From: Thermodesulfobacteriota bacterium | GTDB lineage: Bacteria; Desulfobacterota; Dissulfuribacteria; Dissulfuribacterales; QOAL01 | Length of the DNA stretch: 49,584 bases | NCBI GenBank assembly: GCA_013154175.1 | Contig: JAADCZ010000011.1 | Coordinates: 1-49,584, forward strand | Direction: 5' to 3' | Shown here: one piece after another, positions 26,689 to 35,533 of the stretch | How the letters are laid out: each line of letters starts with the position of its first letter | How positions within the stretch are numbered: the stretch's first letter is position 1 | The notes under the pieces: model-generated | Told to the model about the DNA's origin: nothing | Database searches by the model: none | What the model saw: only the letters and a program-made list of their open reading frames with translations | Position numbers and translations under genes: made by a program

Positions 26689-26712
26689 TTAGTATATATT
26701 TCTGCCGCAAAG

Positions 26713-26748
26713 ATAGGCCCGTGGGTTTTGCCTGCGGGCCTATTTTTT
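26713..26748 (+). terminator. Rho-independent terminator of hdeD-yfdX
   Basis: A perfect 9-bp stem, ATAGGCCCG (26713-26721) with CGGGCCTAT (26735-26743), is followed by a run of T (26743-26748). It lies 25 bp after the yfdX stop and separates the hdeD-yfdX unit from the next pair. Confidence 0.85.
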
Positions 26749-26826
26749 GTGTTTTTCGAGTAAAAGTCCCTTCTTGGGGCTTTTTCTTTTTTACATCGAA
26801 ATGATATACCTTAAACCAAGGAGGAA

Positions 26827-27987
26827 ATGCGTATCAAAGCAAACTTGCAAGGAGATAAGGGAGGCGTCGTCTCCATTGGGCTTGTGGTGGATGCCAAGGA
26901 TGAGATGGGGCTCAAATGGTCCTCGTGGCTGAAGTCGAACCTTGAAGCCGAGCTCCAAAAGGAGTTCCCCCAATTTTTATGGCAAATTACCTTGATCAAG
27001 AGACACGATTTTCCAAACGAAAGCCCGGTGGATCCATTGATTCTTCTGGAATTTGGTTCTGATCTAAAGATTGAGTACGGCTTCGACTTCGTACTGATGA
27101 TAACATCCATGCCCTTGAAGTCGCGTTTCAGCCAAGGAGCAAGTGGAGTGCCATCAAACATGCTGGAGACAGCAGTAATCTCCCTTGGAAAGATATTGGA
27201 ACTCGAAAACAAGGAGAAGATAGGCAAGGCCTTCATGGCCCTAACCAAGCACCTCCTGGGGCATCTGTGGGGGCTTGATCACAATCAAAAAAGTGTCATG
27301 CGCCCAAGAAAGTTTTGGGACGGTGAGCCTCCATACGACTGGAGTCCAGAAGAAAAGCAGGAGATAATTCGTCATCTGAGTCAGGTGGCTGACCCTCGGC
27401 TGGAAGAAAAGGGCGATATAAAGAGCAGATGGAGGTTTTATCTCCAGGTACTTCTACAGGAGGGCCCTTCCATAGCAAAGGATATCTTTCTGTTTCGGTC
27501 GGTCCTCATGATGTTTCATCTTAGCCGGTTTATTGCAGCAACCGTAGTTTCAGTGATTTTTCTGTTCTTGAGCGCTGAGGCCTGGGAAATGGGTGCGGCA
27601 ATGCGCACTGGATGGCTGGATTTTTTTCTGTTGGCAGTGATTATTGCTGCCACCTTGTCCATCTACTATGGTCAAAATCTCCAGGCCATTGGAAAGAGTG
27701 ACAAGATGAAGGAGCAGGCGGTGAGGTCGAAGATTGTGTTGTTTGGTACCTTGTTGGTTGGAATGGCTGCCTTTTGGGTCAATCTTTTCGTAATTTCGTT
27801 TGTTATAATCAAACTACTTCCTGCAAGCGTTCTTGCTGGCTGGGCAGGCCTTGGGACAAAACCGTTGCCGGCCCTTCATTTTTCAAAGCTGATGGCAACC
27901 TTTGGCGTGCTTGCCTCGGCCGTTGGAGGTAACCTGGAAGAAGAGCATGATATAAAGGCATTGTTGGTGTTCACAGAGGAGACTTAA
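26827..27987 (+). CDS. Membrane protein with a degenerate metzincin-like domain
   Basis: A 386-residue protein that I cannot place in a named family. Residues 1 to about 200 look like a soluble archaemetzincin-type fold: strands VVSIGLVVDAKD and FDFVLMITSMPL, then HLLGHLWGLDH at residues 142-152. This keeps the three zinc-binding histidines and the glycine of the metzincin HExxHxxGxxH signature but has leucine in place of the catalytic glutamate. A methionine eight residues after the motif (SVMRP) could be the Met-turn. Three or four membrane helices follow (about 235-255, 262-281, 303-331, 355-370). The AGGAGG sequence is only two bases before the ATG, so the real start may be slightly downstream. 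It is followed after 4 bp by a K+ channel gene. Confidence 0.72.
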   Translation: MRIKANLQGDKGGVVSIGLVVDAKDEMGLKWSSWLKSNLEAELQKEFPQFLWQITLIKRHDFPNESPVDPLILLEFGSDLKIEYGFDFVLMITSMPLKSRFSQGASGVPSNMLETAVISLGKILELENKEKIGKAFMALTKHLLGHLWGLDHNQKSVMRPRKFWDGEPPYDWSPEEKQEIIRHLSQVADPRLEEKGDIKSRWRFYLQVLLQEGPSIAKDIFLFRSVLMMFHLSRFIAATVVSVIFLFLSAEAWEMGAAMRTGWLDFFLLAVIIAATLSIYYGQNLQAIGKSDKMKEQAVRSKIVLFGTLLVGMAAFWVNLFVISFVIIKLLPASVLAGWAGLGTKPLPALHFSKLMATFGVLASAVGGNLEEEHDIKALLVFTEET

Positions 27988-27991
27988 CACC

Positions 27992-28906
27992 ATGAAAAAG
28001 GCTGTGGCCGAATACTTTGACAGTGCTTGGGGAGGAGTTGCCAACAAGTTGGTCTCGGGATTCCTCGTAATCATCATATTCACCAGTTCCATCTGTCTGG
28101 TGCTCACCACGGAACCCTCCATTGAAGAGAAGTATGGTTACTATTTGTGGCTGTTCGAGGCCTTCTCCAGCTTTGTCTTCATGGTCGAATATTTGTTGAG
28201 GGTGTGGAGTTGTCCTGAAGAGACCAATGAGGACAGTTGCTGGAAGGTCCGGTTTCGTTACATCTTCTCCTTCATGGGCATGGTGGATTTACTCTCCTTC
28301 CTGCCCTTCGTCCTGCTGGTCATGGGGTGGTCCCAGACACCTCAACTAATGCTCCTGCAGCTGTTGAGGCTCCTGAAGCTTACCCGCTACTCCGTTGCCT
28401 TTGACTTGTTGGCCGATGTCTTGAAGGATGAGGCAGAATCCCTCCTGGTTTCTGTAATGCTGATGTTCATAATCCTGATATTTGCCTCGGTGGGAATCTT
28501 CATTTTCGAACATGACGTACAGCCTGATGCCTTTGGTTCCATACCAAAGGCCATGTGGTGGGCTATAGTCACCCTTACGACAGTGGGTTACGGAGACGTG
28601 ACCCCAATAACAGTGCAAGGTAAAATCTTTGCCACCTTTATAACAGTTGCGGGTGTGGGCCTGGTATCCCTGCCAGCTGGTATTATCGCCTCTGGTTTCA
28701 CAGAGCAGTTGAGGCTTAGAAGGGAAAAATTCGAGCTGGAAGTCGAGCAGATGCTGGAGACAGATGGCACCCTTACCGAGGAGGAAATGGGCCAACTCGA
28801 GCAGGATCGCCAGCGTCTTGGAATCAGTAAGGATAATGCCGAACTCATAATCAGCCAGGTTGCCCAGAGGGAACGAAGGAAAAGGCCCTCGTCAGAGGAA
28901 GTCTAG
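27992..28906 (+). CDS. Voltage-gated-type potassium channel (six-helix, ion transport family)
   Basis: A 304-residue ion channel subunit. Six membrane helices are visible, with a pore loop carrying the K+ selectivity filter TVGYGD at about residues 196-201. The S4-equivalent helix (LLQLLRLLKLTRYS) has only a few positive charges, so voltage sensing may be weak. A cytosolic C-terminal tail of about 65 residues is acidic and coiled-coil-like. It probably forms a tetramer in the inner membrane. The 4-bp gap after the metzincin-like gene indicates one transcript and a functional link. Confidence 0.9.
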   Translation: MKKAVAEYFDSAWGGVANKLVSGFLVIIIFTSSICLVLTTEPSIEEKYGYYLWLFEAFSSFVFMVEYLLRVWSCPEETNEDSCWKVRFRYIFSFMGMVDLLSFLPFVLLVMGWSQTPQLMLLQLLRLLKLTRYSVAFDLLADVLKDEAESLLVSVMLMFIILIFASVGIFIFEHDVQPDAFGSIPKAMWWAIVTLTTVGYGDVTPITVQGKIFATFITVAGVGLVSLPAGIIASGFTEQLRLRREKFELEVEQMLETDGTLTEEEMGQLEQDRQRLGISKDNAELIISQVAQRERRKRPSSEEV

Positions 28907-28945
28907 AAGACTAAACAATGCAAAAATCGTGGGCATGAATAGAAA

Positions 28946-31870
28946 ATGAAAGAGGTCCTGGATGCCTATAGCTTGAACCTATCCCTTGCAGTCCAAAATA
29001 GTTATCCGCCAGAACTGAGACAAAGGGGCAGGCAGATACTCACGGACATTCTCGCCAACTGCCAGGATGCCAAGGCCCACCTGACAGCACACAAAGAAGA
29101 AATTCTCGAAAAGGTCTTACCCCTAAGCATTTTTGTTAAAAGACAGCTTCAGTTGAATCCCGATTATCTCCTAAGGCTCCTTCATGGGGGCTACCTGTCG
29201 CAGAGCCTGGGCATTGACGGACTCGAGGTTTTGGCCTCGAAAATGCTAGAGCTTCAAGAGACCGAAGATGATTTTTCCAGGGCCCTCAGGCGTTTTAGAA
29301 ACTTTGTCATGACGCAAATAGCCATCAGGGATATCGGTGGGCTAGCCCCATTATCAGCGACCCTTGGGGAATTGTCTGATCTTGCAAGGATTTGCCTTGA
29401 GCGGACACTTTGCTGGCTTGAGCAGGACATGGCAAAATCCTACGGTTACCCCCAGGATGAGGAAGGCAAACGGGTGAGGCTCGCCATTATCGGTATGGGA
29501 AAGCTTGGTGCAAGGGAGCTTAATTTTTCTTCTGATATCGACATCATCTTTGCCTACAGAGAGCGAGGTAAGACCAGCGGCGGTGCAAGGGTCTTGTCTA
29601 ATGAAGAGTATTTTTTGCTCCAGGCAAGAAGGCTCATTCAGATTCTGTCGCGTACCACTCCAGAGGGCTTTGTATTTCGTGTTGATACGAGGCTTCGTCC
29701 CTTTGGGGATTCAGGCCCCCTTGTCCTGAGCTTTGATGCCATGTGCGAATATTATGAAAATCATGGCCGACAATGGGAAAGATATGCACTCGTGAAAGCC
29801 TCTGCCGTGGCAGGAGATATAAGAGGCGGCCAGGGGCTCCTTCAGTCACTTGGGCCATTTATCTATCGAAAATATATCGATTACAGCACGGTTGAGGCCC
29901 TCAAAGAGATGAAGGCCATGATACTTGCTGAACAGGCAGGAAAGAGTAGCTGTATAAATGTGAAGCTCGGGCCAGGCGGTATTCGGGATGTTGAGTTTGT
30001 GGTCCAGACCTTTCAGCTCATAAAGGGTGGAAGGGTAAAGGCCCTGCAGGTTCCCGGGCTCCTGGATGCCCTTGAGGTAATAAAGTCTCTGGGCCTTCTC
30101 GATGAGAAGACGTGCATAAACCTTGGACGGGCCTATGTCTTTTTAAGGGTCACAGAGAACAGATTGCAGGAATATGAAGACAGGCAGGTTCAATGCCTGC
30201 CAGATGACGGGCAACGAAGGCAGATTCTAAGCACGGCTCTGGGGTATGACTGCTGGGACGATTTCTACGAAGACTTTCTGAGTCATACGCGCAATGTGGA
30301 AAGGGTCTTCAAGGGGCTTTTTCATGATGATTATGAAACCGAAAGTCAAGAGCCCGAGGGTGAGGCCAAGGCAATCCAGCAGGCCACGGTCATCTGGTCA
30401 GATCCAGTGGATGAGGCCTCCCTCGATGCCTTGGCCAGGCTCGGTTTTCAGGAACCAGAGGCAATTTCCAAGTACCTGAGAAATTTCAAGGAGTCCAAAA
30501 AGGTCAAGACCCTTTCGGGCCAGGTCCAGGAGCTTCTCGACAAGCTGGTTCCAAGGCTGATTGCTTCCGCCTCCGACACGGAAAATCCCGACAGGGCACT
30601 GAGAGCGGCACTGGCAATTTTCGAGGCCATCTTAAAGAGAAGCATATATCTTGTTCTTCTCTATCAAAATCCCCCTGCTCTTAATAATCTCGTCTATTTG
30701 TGCAGCAAGAGCAGGCTCATTGCACAACTCTTGGAGCGCCAGCCCATTTTGCTGGATGAGCTTGTAAACGAAGAGAGCCTTTTTCGAAGATATGAAAAGG
30801 ATGAGCTCGAGGGCCTTTTGAGGGCAACCCTCGCTGCTCTTTCCCGCAAGGATTTGGAACACTGGCTCGATGAGCTGAGACGCTTCAAAAAGGCCAATGT
30901 GTTAAGGGTGGCGGCCTGTCAGCTAAAGGGTGTCGTGGGTGTGGAGGATGTGGGCAGGGAGCTTTCCAACCTTGCCGAGTGCACCCTTGCCGAGACTTTT
31001 TCCGGGGCATGGTCAGATGTTGAGGCCAAGGCCCCTGATTATTTTGAAAAGAATATCTCAAATACCCAGGGCGGGCTTGCCATTATTGCCTATGGCAAAC
31101 TTGGAAGTCGGGAGATGACCTATTCTTCCGATCTGGATCTCGTCTTTCTCTACAACCAAGATAGGTTCGGAGCCCTGGGAGAGGCCCAGAGGGCCCAGCT
31201 GAACTATTTCTATTCCCGTGTTATCCAAAGACTCATCTTTTTCCTTTCCACTCGAACCTCCCAGGGAGTGCTGTATGAAATAGACACCCGATTAAGGCCC
31301 AATGGCTCCCAGGGCATACTGGTGAGCAGCCTCGATAATTTCCGCCAATATCAATCCGAGCGTGCCTGGACGTGGGAGCATCAGGCACTCATAAAGGCAA
31401 GATACATCCTTGGAGACACGGATTGTGGCAGGGCCTTCGAGGATATCAGGGCCAGTGTCCTCAGAATGAGGCGCGATGACAAGAAACTTCGTGGCGAGAT
31501 TGCGGAGATGAGACAAAAGATAATCCGCTCCTTTGGAAGCGCTGCTGGCCAAAAGGGTAAGTTCCATATAAAGAAATCCCCGGGTGGTCTTGTGGATATC
31601 GAGTTTATCATCCAGTATCTTGTCTTAAAGGGCGCATTCCATGAGGAATCGCTCGTTCAGTATCGGGGTACCTGTGAGCTTATAGATGTGCTAAGGGGGG
31701 TTGGTATGCTAGAGAAGGGCCAGGCGGAGATATTGAAACAAGCCTTTTTGCTTTATCAGGAAAGGGTGAGCCTAAAGGCCCTGGATATTGAGGAGCCCGT
31801 GGTACCTTTAGAAGAACTTGACGAAACACGAAAAGGAGTATTAGAGACCTGGAGCCAGATTTTAGGCTGA
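28946..31870 (+). CDS. glnE: Bifunctional glutamine synthetase adenylyltransferase/deadenylylase
   Basis: A 974-residue GlnE that adds or removes AMP on glutamine synthetase in response to nitrogen status. Two nucleotidyltransferase domains are visible: the first with GMGKLGARELNFSSDIDIIF at about residues 182-201 and RVDTRLRPFG, the second with YGKLGSREMTYSSDLDLVF from about residue 715 and EIDTRLRPNG. Regulatory helical domains separate them. Length matches E. coli GlnE (946). No glnA or glnB is adjacent. The ATG at 28946 directly follows a short out-of-use ATG whose frame closes at once. Confidence 0.95.
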   Translation: MKEVLDAYSLNLSLAVQNSYPPELRQRGRQILTDILANCQDAKAHLTAHKEEILEKVLPLSIFVKRQLQLNPDYLLRLLHGGYLSQSLGIDGLEVLASKMLELQETEDDFSRALRRFRNFVMTQIAIRDIGGLAPLSATLGELSDLARICLERTLCWLEQDMAKSYGYPQDEEGKRVRLAIIGMGKLGARELNFSSDIDIIFAYRERGKTSGGARVLSNEEYFLLQARRLIQILSRTTPEGFVFRVDTRLRPFGDSGPLVLSFDAMCEYYENHGRQWERYALVKASAVAGDIRGGQGLLQSLGPFIYRKYIDYSTVEALKEMKAMILAEQAGKSSCINVKLGPGGIRDVEFVVQTFQLIKGGRVKALQVPGLLDALEVIKSLGLLDEKTCINLGRAYVFLRVTENRLQEYEDRQVQCLPDDGQRRQILSTALGYDCWDDFYEDFLSHTRNVERVFKGLFHDDYETESQEPEGEAKAIQQATVIWSDPVDEASLDALARLGFQEPEAISKYLRNFKESKKVKTLSGQVQELLDKLVPRLIASASDTENPDRALRAALAIFEAILKRSIYLVLLYQNPPALNNLVYLCSKSRLIAQLLERQPILLDELVNEESLFRRYEKDELEGLLRATLAALSRKDLEHWLDELRRFKKANVLRVAACQLKGVVGVEDVGRELSNLAECTLAETFSGAWSDVEAKAPDYFEKNISNTQGGLAIIAYGKLGSREMTYSSDLDLVFLYNQDRFGALGEAQRAQLNYFYSRVIQRLIFFLSTRTSQGVLYEIDTRLRPNGSQGILVSSLDNFRQYQSERAWTWEHQALIKARYILGDTDCGRAFEDIRASVLRMRRDDKKLRGEIAEMRQKIIRSFGSAAGQKGKFHIKKSPGGLVDIEFIIQYLVLKGAFHEESLVQYRGTCELIDVLRGVGMLEKGQAEILKQAFLLYQERVSLKALDIEEPVVPLEELDETRKGVLETWSQILG

Positions 31871-31901
31871 AACAAAATAAAACGATATTGGAGGCCCCCT
31901 T

Positions 31902-34016
31902 TTGCTTTCAAACAAGCCTTGGATAGAAATAATCTTCATATGTTTTATTCTCGTACTCGGGTTTCTGGTGAGAATGGAGGATCTTAGGGATTGGAAAGCC
32001 AACCCTGTAAGGGCCCTCTACAAGGGGGAGCCCCTTCTCACCACCTTTGATGGATACTATTACCTCACCTTGGCAAGGGACCTTGCAGAGGGAACATACA
32101 GACCAATCGACGAAAAGCGGGCTGTTCCAGACTGCCCTCCAAGGCCGCAGCCACCGCCTTTGCTTTCATCCATTGGCTCAGCAGTGCAGCAGGTAACAGG
32201 CGCCTCCTTCAACTGGGTCGGTGCGGTAACCCCTGCGGTGTTAGGTCTGCTGCTTTTCTTTCCTGTCTATGGAATAGGCCGATTTTATGGCGGGCCCATT
32301 ATGGGTTGCGTGGCCGGGCTATTTTCCCTCATGTCCTTTTATTATGTCTATCGTAGCAGTCTCGGATGGTTTGATACGGATTGCATGAATGTGACCTTTG
32401 CGATGGCTGCTGTGTTTTTTGCCCTCAAATTTGGCGAGGTCAAGGACAGACGTCGATATTTGTGGTTCCTTGGGGTCCTTTTAAATTATGCCCTTTTTAT
32501 GTGGTGGTGGGATCAGACTCCCCAAGTTGCAACTGTGATTGCCCTTTTGCCAGTGACTGTGGCAATGGTCTTTTTCTACAGGCCAGAGAAAAGAGAAGGT
32601 ATCGTGTTCTTGTCGAGCCTGGGGGTTTTGGGGCTAGCCTTCTTCTTTATAAAGGGCATGGATCTGCCCATTAAATCTGTTGAGGACATCCTATCCACTT
32701 ACAAGTACATATCCAAGCAGGTCGCTGGGGATTTCCCAAATATTGGAGTATCCATTTCGGAGCAGGCCGTGCCGTCCTTGGCCGAGATCATATCCAAGAC
32801 GACAGACAGCGTGCTAGCCTTTATAACCGGGGTTATAGGTCTGTTTTTCCTGGCGTATCGTGCAAGGTTCAAGGCCTTGTACCTGGCGGTGCCAGTTCTG
32901 TTGAGCGGTCTTTCCTTCTTCTTTGCCAAGAGGTTCATGATCTTTCTGGCCCCAACCCTGGCCTTGGGCATAGGCTGCATATTGGTGGAGATATTCTTTT
33001 TCCTCAAAAGGTTCAAAGATAGGCCTGTAGTCGGGTTTGGAGCCCTGGTGCTATTGGTTGGCCTTCTCATTTATCCGTCTGTGCAAAGGGATTTTGCAAA
33101 GACCTTCTGGCCAAAGGAGCCCCCATTTCTGGTGGCTGGAATGGTCGAGGCTGGGAAAAAGACCCCTGCAGAGTCGGTGATATGGGCCTGGTGGGATCAT
33201 GGCTATCCAATGATTTATTGGGCCAGGCGTGCAACTATAAATGATGGCCAAGTCCACGAGGGGGAAAGGTCTGTATTTAACGGCATACCCTACGCAACGC
33301 CCAGTGATAGGTTGGCTGCCAACCTGATGAACTTCTTTGTACACAGAGGCATAAGAAAGGGAACACATCTGGTTTACGAAGCCTTTGACGGAAATACCAC
33401 AAAGGGTTTTCGTTTCATCAAGGAGGTACTTGGGGCAGGGCCAGTCAATGCCGAAAGGATCATTGCCTCAGCAGGCCTAAAACCCCAGGAAGGTATAAAG
33501 ACTGTTGAGGATTGGCTGGCATTTTTCTTCCCCAAGCCAACGAGACCGGTCTATCTCTTTAATGATTGGCGCCTTACGGTGACAAACTATTGGTGGTACT
33601 GGCTGGGCACCTGGGACCCAGGGCGTCACGATGGGGTGCATCCCACCTACCTGCCCTTTTACAACACAAAACTCACGGCTAAATCCATAACGGCCTTGCA
33701 CAGAAGTGGTTCGAACCTGAAGGCAGATCTCGAAAAGGGCGTTGCTGCAGTTGGTGACAAAGTGGTTTCCCTAAAGGTGATCCACATTCGCTACCCCAAT
33801 CGGATTGAGACGAAGACCTACCCCGTCAGCCAGGGCTATTATCTGGAGGTCATCCCTGGTGGGTATTCGGCCCTTATGAGCCCCAATATAGCGGAATCGG
33901 TCTTTAATAAACTGTTCCTGCGTCACCAGTACGACCAGCGGTTTTTTGAGCCCGTGGAGCTCAAGACTCCCCTGTTTCAGATATGGAAGGTGAAACCCGA
34001 GTGGTACTCTAGCTAG
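31902..34016 (+). CDS. STT3/PglB-type oligosaccharyltransferase
   Basis: A 704-residue membrane protein of the STT3 family, the catalytic enzyme that moves a lipid-linked glycan to asparagine in target proteins. About 11-13 membrane helices fill residues 8-395, followed by a periplasmic globular domain. Catalytic features: the first-loop aspartate in TFDGYYYL (D50), the DxD motif in GWFDTD (about D157/D159), the loop glutamate motif SISE, and the acceptor-binding WWDHG motif near residue 430. Campylobacter PglB is of similar length (713). The start is a TTG with a TGGAGG site 7 bp upstream. It lies 31 bp after glnE and converges with an HD-domain gene, overlapping it by 8 bp. No glycan-assembly cluster is adjacent. 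The family is secure; N-glycosylation is inferred. Confidence 0.92.
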   Translation: MLSNKPWIEIIFICFILVLGFLVRMEDLRDWKANPVRALYKGEPLLTTFDGYYYLTLARDLAEGTYRPIDEKRAVPDCPPRPQPPPLLSSIGSAVQQVTGASFNWVGAVTPAVLGLLLFFPVYGIGRFYGGPIMGCVAGLFSLMSFYYVYRSSLGWFDTDCMNVTFAMAAVFFALKFGEVKDRRRYLWFLGVLLNYALFMWWWDQTPQVATVIALLPVTVAMVFFYRPEKREGIVFLSSLGVLGLAFFFIKGMDLPIKSVEDILSTYKYISKQVAGDFPNIGVSISEQAVPSLAEIISKTTDSVLAFITGVIGLFFLAYRARFKALYLAVPVLLSGLSFFFAKRFMIFLAPTLALGIGCILVEIFFFLKRFKDRPVVGFGALVLLVGLLIYPSVQRDFAKTFWPKEPPFLVAGMVEAGKKTPAESVIWAWWDHGYPMIYWARRATINDGQVHEGERSVFNGIPYATPSDRLAANLMNFFVHRGIRKGTHLVYEAFDGNTTKGFRFIKEVLGAGPVNAERIIASAGLKPQEGIKTVEDWLAFFFPKPTRPVYLFNDWRLTVTNYWWYWLGTWDPGRHDGVHPTYLPFYNTKLTAKSITALHRSGSNLKADLEKGVAAVGDKVVSLKVIHIRYPNRIETKTYPVSQGYYLEVIPGGYSALMSPNIAESVFNKLFLRHQYDQRFFEPVELKTPLFQIWKVKPEWYSS

Positions 34017-35202
34017 ACTCGGGTTGTGAAAATATTGAAGCCAGCCCGGGCCTGTGTCTGTATTTGTCCTCCAGGCCCCTTATGGCCTCTTCGAGATGGG
34101 GTGAGCGGATGCCGTGGGAGAGGGAAATTGCAGCCTCCCAGTAGGCAGCCATTTCGTCTGCAATCTTGATTATTGTGCCATCCAACGGGTCGAATTCGTC
34201 CCTGTTCCACTCGGGCCCAATCTCGTCCACCTGTTTCGGTCGGCCATGCTCCATGATTTTATTTTTGAACTGGTCTTCCAGGAAATAGACGATCTCCTGG
34301 TGCCACTGGCCAGGAAGCAAGGGAAGAATCTTTTCTTCCAGTTTTTTCTTTTCATATTCGAGTATGACCTCCTCGAGGCCAGCCACCTCCCTTTTTACCG
34401 GGGAGATGATGTCCCTGGTGTAGACCTCGGGAAGATCATGAAAAAGGGCAGAGAAAAAATTGTTATAAATTCGCTTCTTGCAGGGCTTTTCAGTGCAAAG
34501 TGGAGTCAGCAGATATGTAAAGTAGGCCACTACGAGCATGTGCCCCAAGACAGTAGTCTGGGGAATGCGCGGGGTCTTGGACCATCTTTTTTGAAACCTA
34601 AGCTGGCTTACCAGGTCCACGAAATGGTGGGACTTTCCCCCCAGTAGTATCTTTTGCACCCCTGCAAGCTCGTAGTAGTCTTCGATCTTGTCCTCAATTT
34701 CCCGCTTTGTTTCATCGATGCCGTACATTTTTGGAAAGGCATTGTAAACCAGTTCAAATTCCCACTTCGTGGCCAGATAGTGGGCTGCACTTAGTATCCT
34801 TTTCTCTGGAGAGGAAACGTCTTGGGATTCCAGATATGCTTCCATCTCATTTATGAGAGGGTTGCCTGTTGCAAGGCTTTTTAGCGCGGAAAGTTCCTCC
34901 CTTACCTGTCCGAGCACGTACTCGTTTAGCTCTTTGCCGGCCTTTTTCATTAGGTAGTGGAAGACTGGAGGTTTGATGTCGGTTAGGACCACCCTTTGCA
35001 GAAATTCGAAAAAGCCCCCTTCTATGATTCGAAGCCAGTTTATTTCCTGGATTTGTTCCTGAAAGCGGCCAAGCATGTATGCTATGAGCATTTTGTGGGC
35101 CTGCTTGTCCAGCTCAGTGAGCTCTACGGGCCTGACATGGTCATTCCATCTTTGGATGCTTGCGGCTTCGAAAATTCTTGTAATGAGATTAGTGGGTATC
35201 AT
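34009..35202 (-). CDS. HD-domain phosphohydrolase, YfbR-like
   Basis: A 397-residue protein of the HD superfamily (HD_3, YfbR-like). The metal-binding core is seen as HMLVVAYFTYLL followed by SALFHDLPEVYTRDI, with the HD pair at about residues 256-257. A later conserved aspartate occurs in IIKIADEMAAYWEA. YfbR-type enzymes are 5'-deoxynucleotidases, but this protein is about twice their length because of a ~180-residue helical N-terminal extension, so the substrate is uncertain. The ATG at 35202 has a GGAGG site 8 bp upstream and is preferred over the ATG at 35217, which would lie within that site. Confidence 0.85.
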   Translation of the reverse strand: MIPTNLITRIFEAASIQRWNDHVRPVELTELDKQAHKMLIAYMLGRFQEQIQEINWLRIIEGGFFEFLQRVVLTDIKPPVFHYLMKKAGKELNEYVLGQVREELSALKSLATGNPLINEMEAYLESQDVSSPEKRILSAAHYLATKWEFELVYNAFPKMYGIDETKREIEDKIEDYYELAGVQKILLGGKSHHFVDLVSQLRFQKRWSKTPRIPQTTVLGHMLVVAYFTYLLTPLCTEKPCKKRIYNNFFSALFHDLPEVYTRDIISPVKREVAGLEEVILEYEKKKLEEKILPLLPGQWHQEIVYFLEDQFKNKIMEHGRPKQVDEIGPEWNRDEFDPLDGTIIKIADEMAAYWEAAISLSHGIRSPHLEEAIRGLEDKYRHRPGLASIFSQPESS

Positions 35203-35237
35203 AGGGGCAACCTCCATCTTGACATAAAATATAATTC

Positions 35238-35265
35238 TTGTTATCAGACAAATCCATCATATAAC
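35238..35265 (+). promoter_or_regulatory. Candidate promoter of tRNA-Val
   Basis: TTGTTA (35238-35243) and TATAAC (35260-35265) are spaced by 16 bp, placing the transcript start about 7 bp before the mature tRNA. A perfect TTGACA at 35219-35224 lies further upstream and could pair with TATCAG at 35242-35247 as an alternative. Confidence 0.4.
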
Positions 35266-35279
35266 TATTTAGTGAATGA

Positions 35280-35354
35280 AGGCGCGTAGCTCAGGGGGAG
35301 AGCGCTACCTTGACGCGGTAGAAGTCGGCGGTTCGATCCCGCCCGCGCCTACCA
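35280..35354 (+). tRNA. tRNA-Val (GAC anticodon)
   Basis: A 75-nt tRNA with all arms drawn by hand. The acceptor stem AGGCGCG pairs fully with CGCGCCT, the D arm is GCTC/GAGC, the anticodon stem CTACC/GGTAG surrounds the loop TTGACGC (anticodon GAC, valine), and the T arm GGCGG/CCGCC holds TTCGATC. The discriminator A and CCA end are encoded. It is followed by a strong hairpin about 90 bp downstream. Confidence 0.96.
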
Positions 35355-35442
35355 AATTTTTATTCCACTAACGGAATCGGGCCATTAAAAGGCTTCATAA
35401 GTTAATAAGCATTTACTTTGTCAAATAAAATTTGTAAGAAAG

Positions 35443-35489
35443 AGGCATCCGGTAGGTCAAAAGCTGAATTTGGCCCGGATGCCTTTTTT
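35443..35489 (+). terminator. Strong hairpin with T-run between tRNA-Val and thrS
   Basis: AGGCATCCGG (35443-35452) pairs perfectly with CCGGATGCCT (35475-35484), and an inner 6-bp stem (35456-35461 with 35469-35474) extends it past a 3-base bulge. A run of T follows from 35485. It could end the tRNA transcript or act as an attenuator in a thrS leader; no T-box specifier or terminal T-box sequence and no threonine-rich leader peptide were found. Confidence 0.75.
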
Positions 35490-35533
35490 ATTAGGCTGCT
35501 TGAAAAAATCATCAGGCAAGGATACCAGTTCAA

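Noticed and set aside
35355-35533. T-box riboswitch ahead of thrS
   Set aside because: No conserved T-box sequence (the AGGGTGG-type element) or threonine specifier loop is visible, only one hairpin with a T-run.
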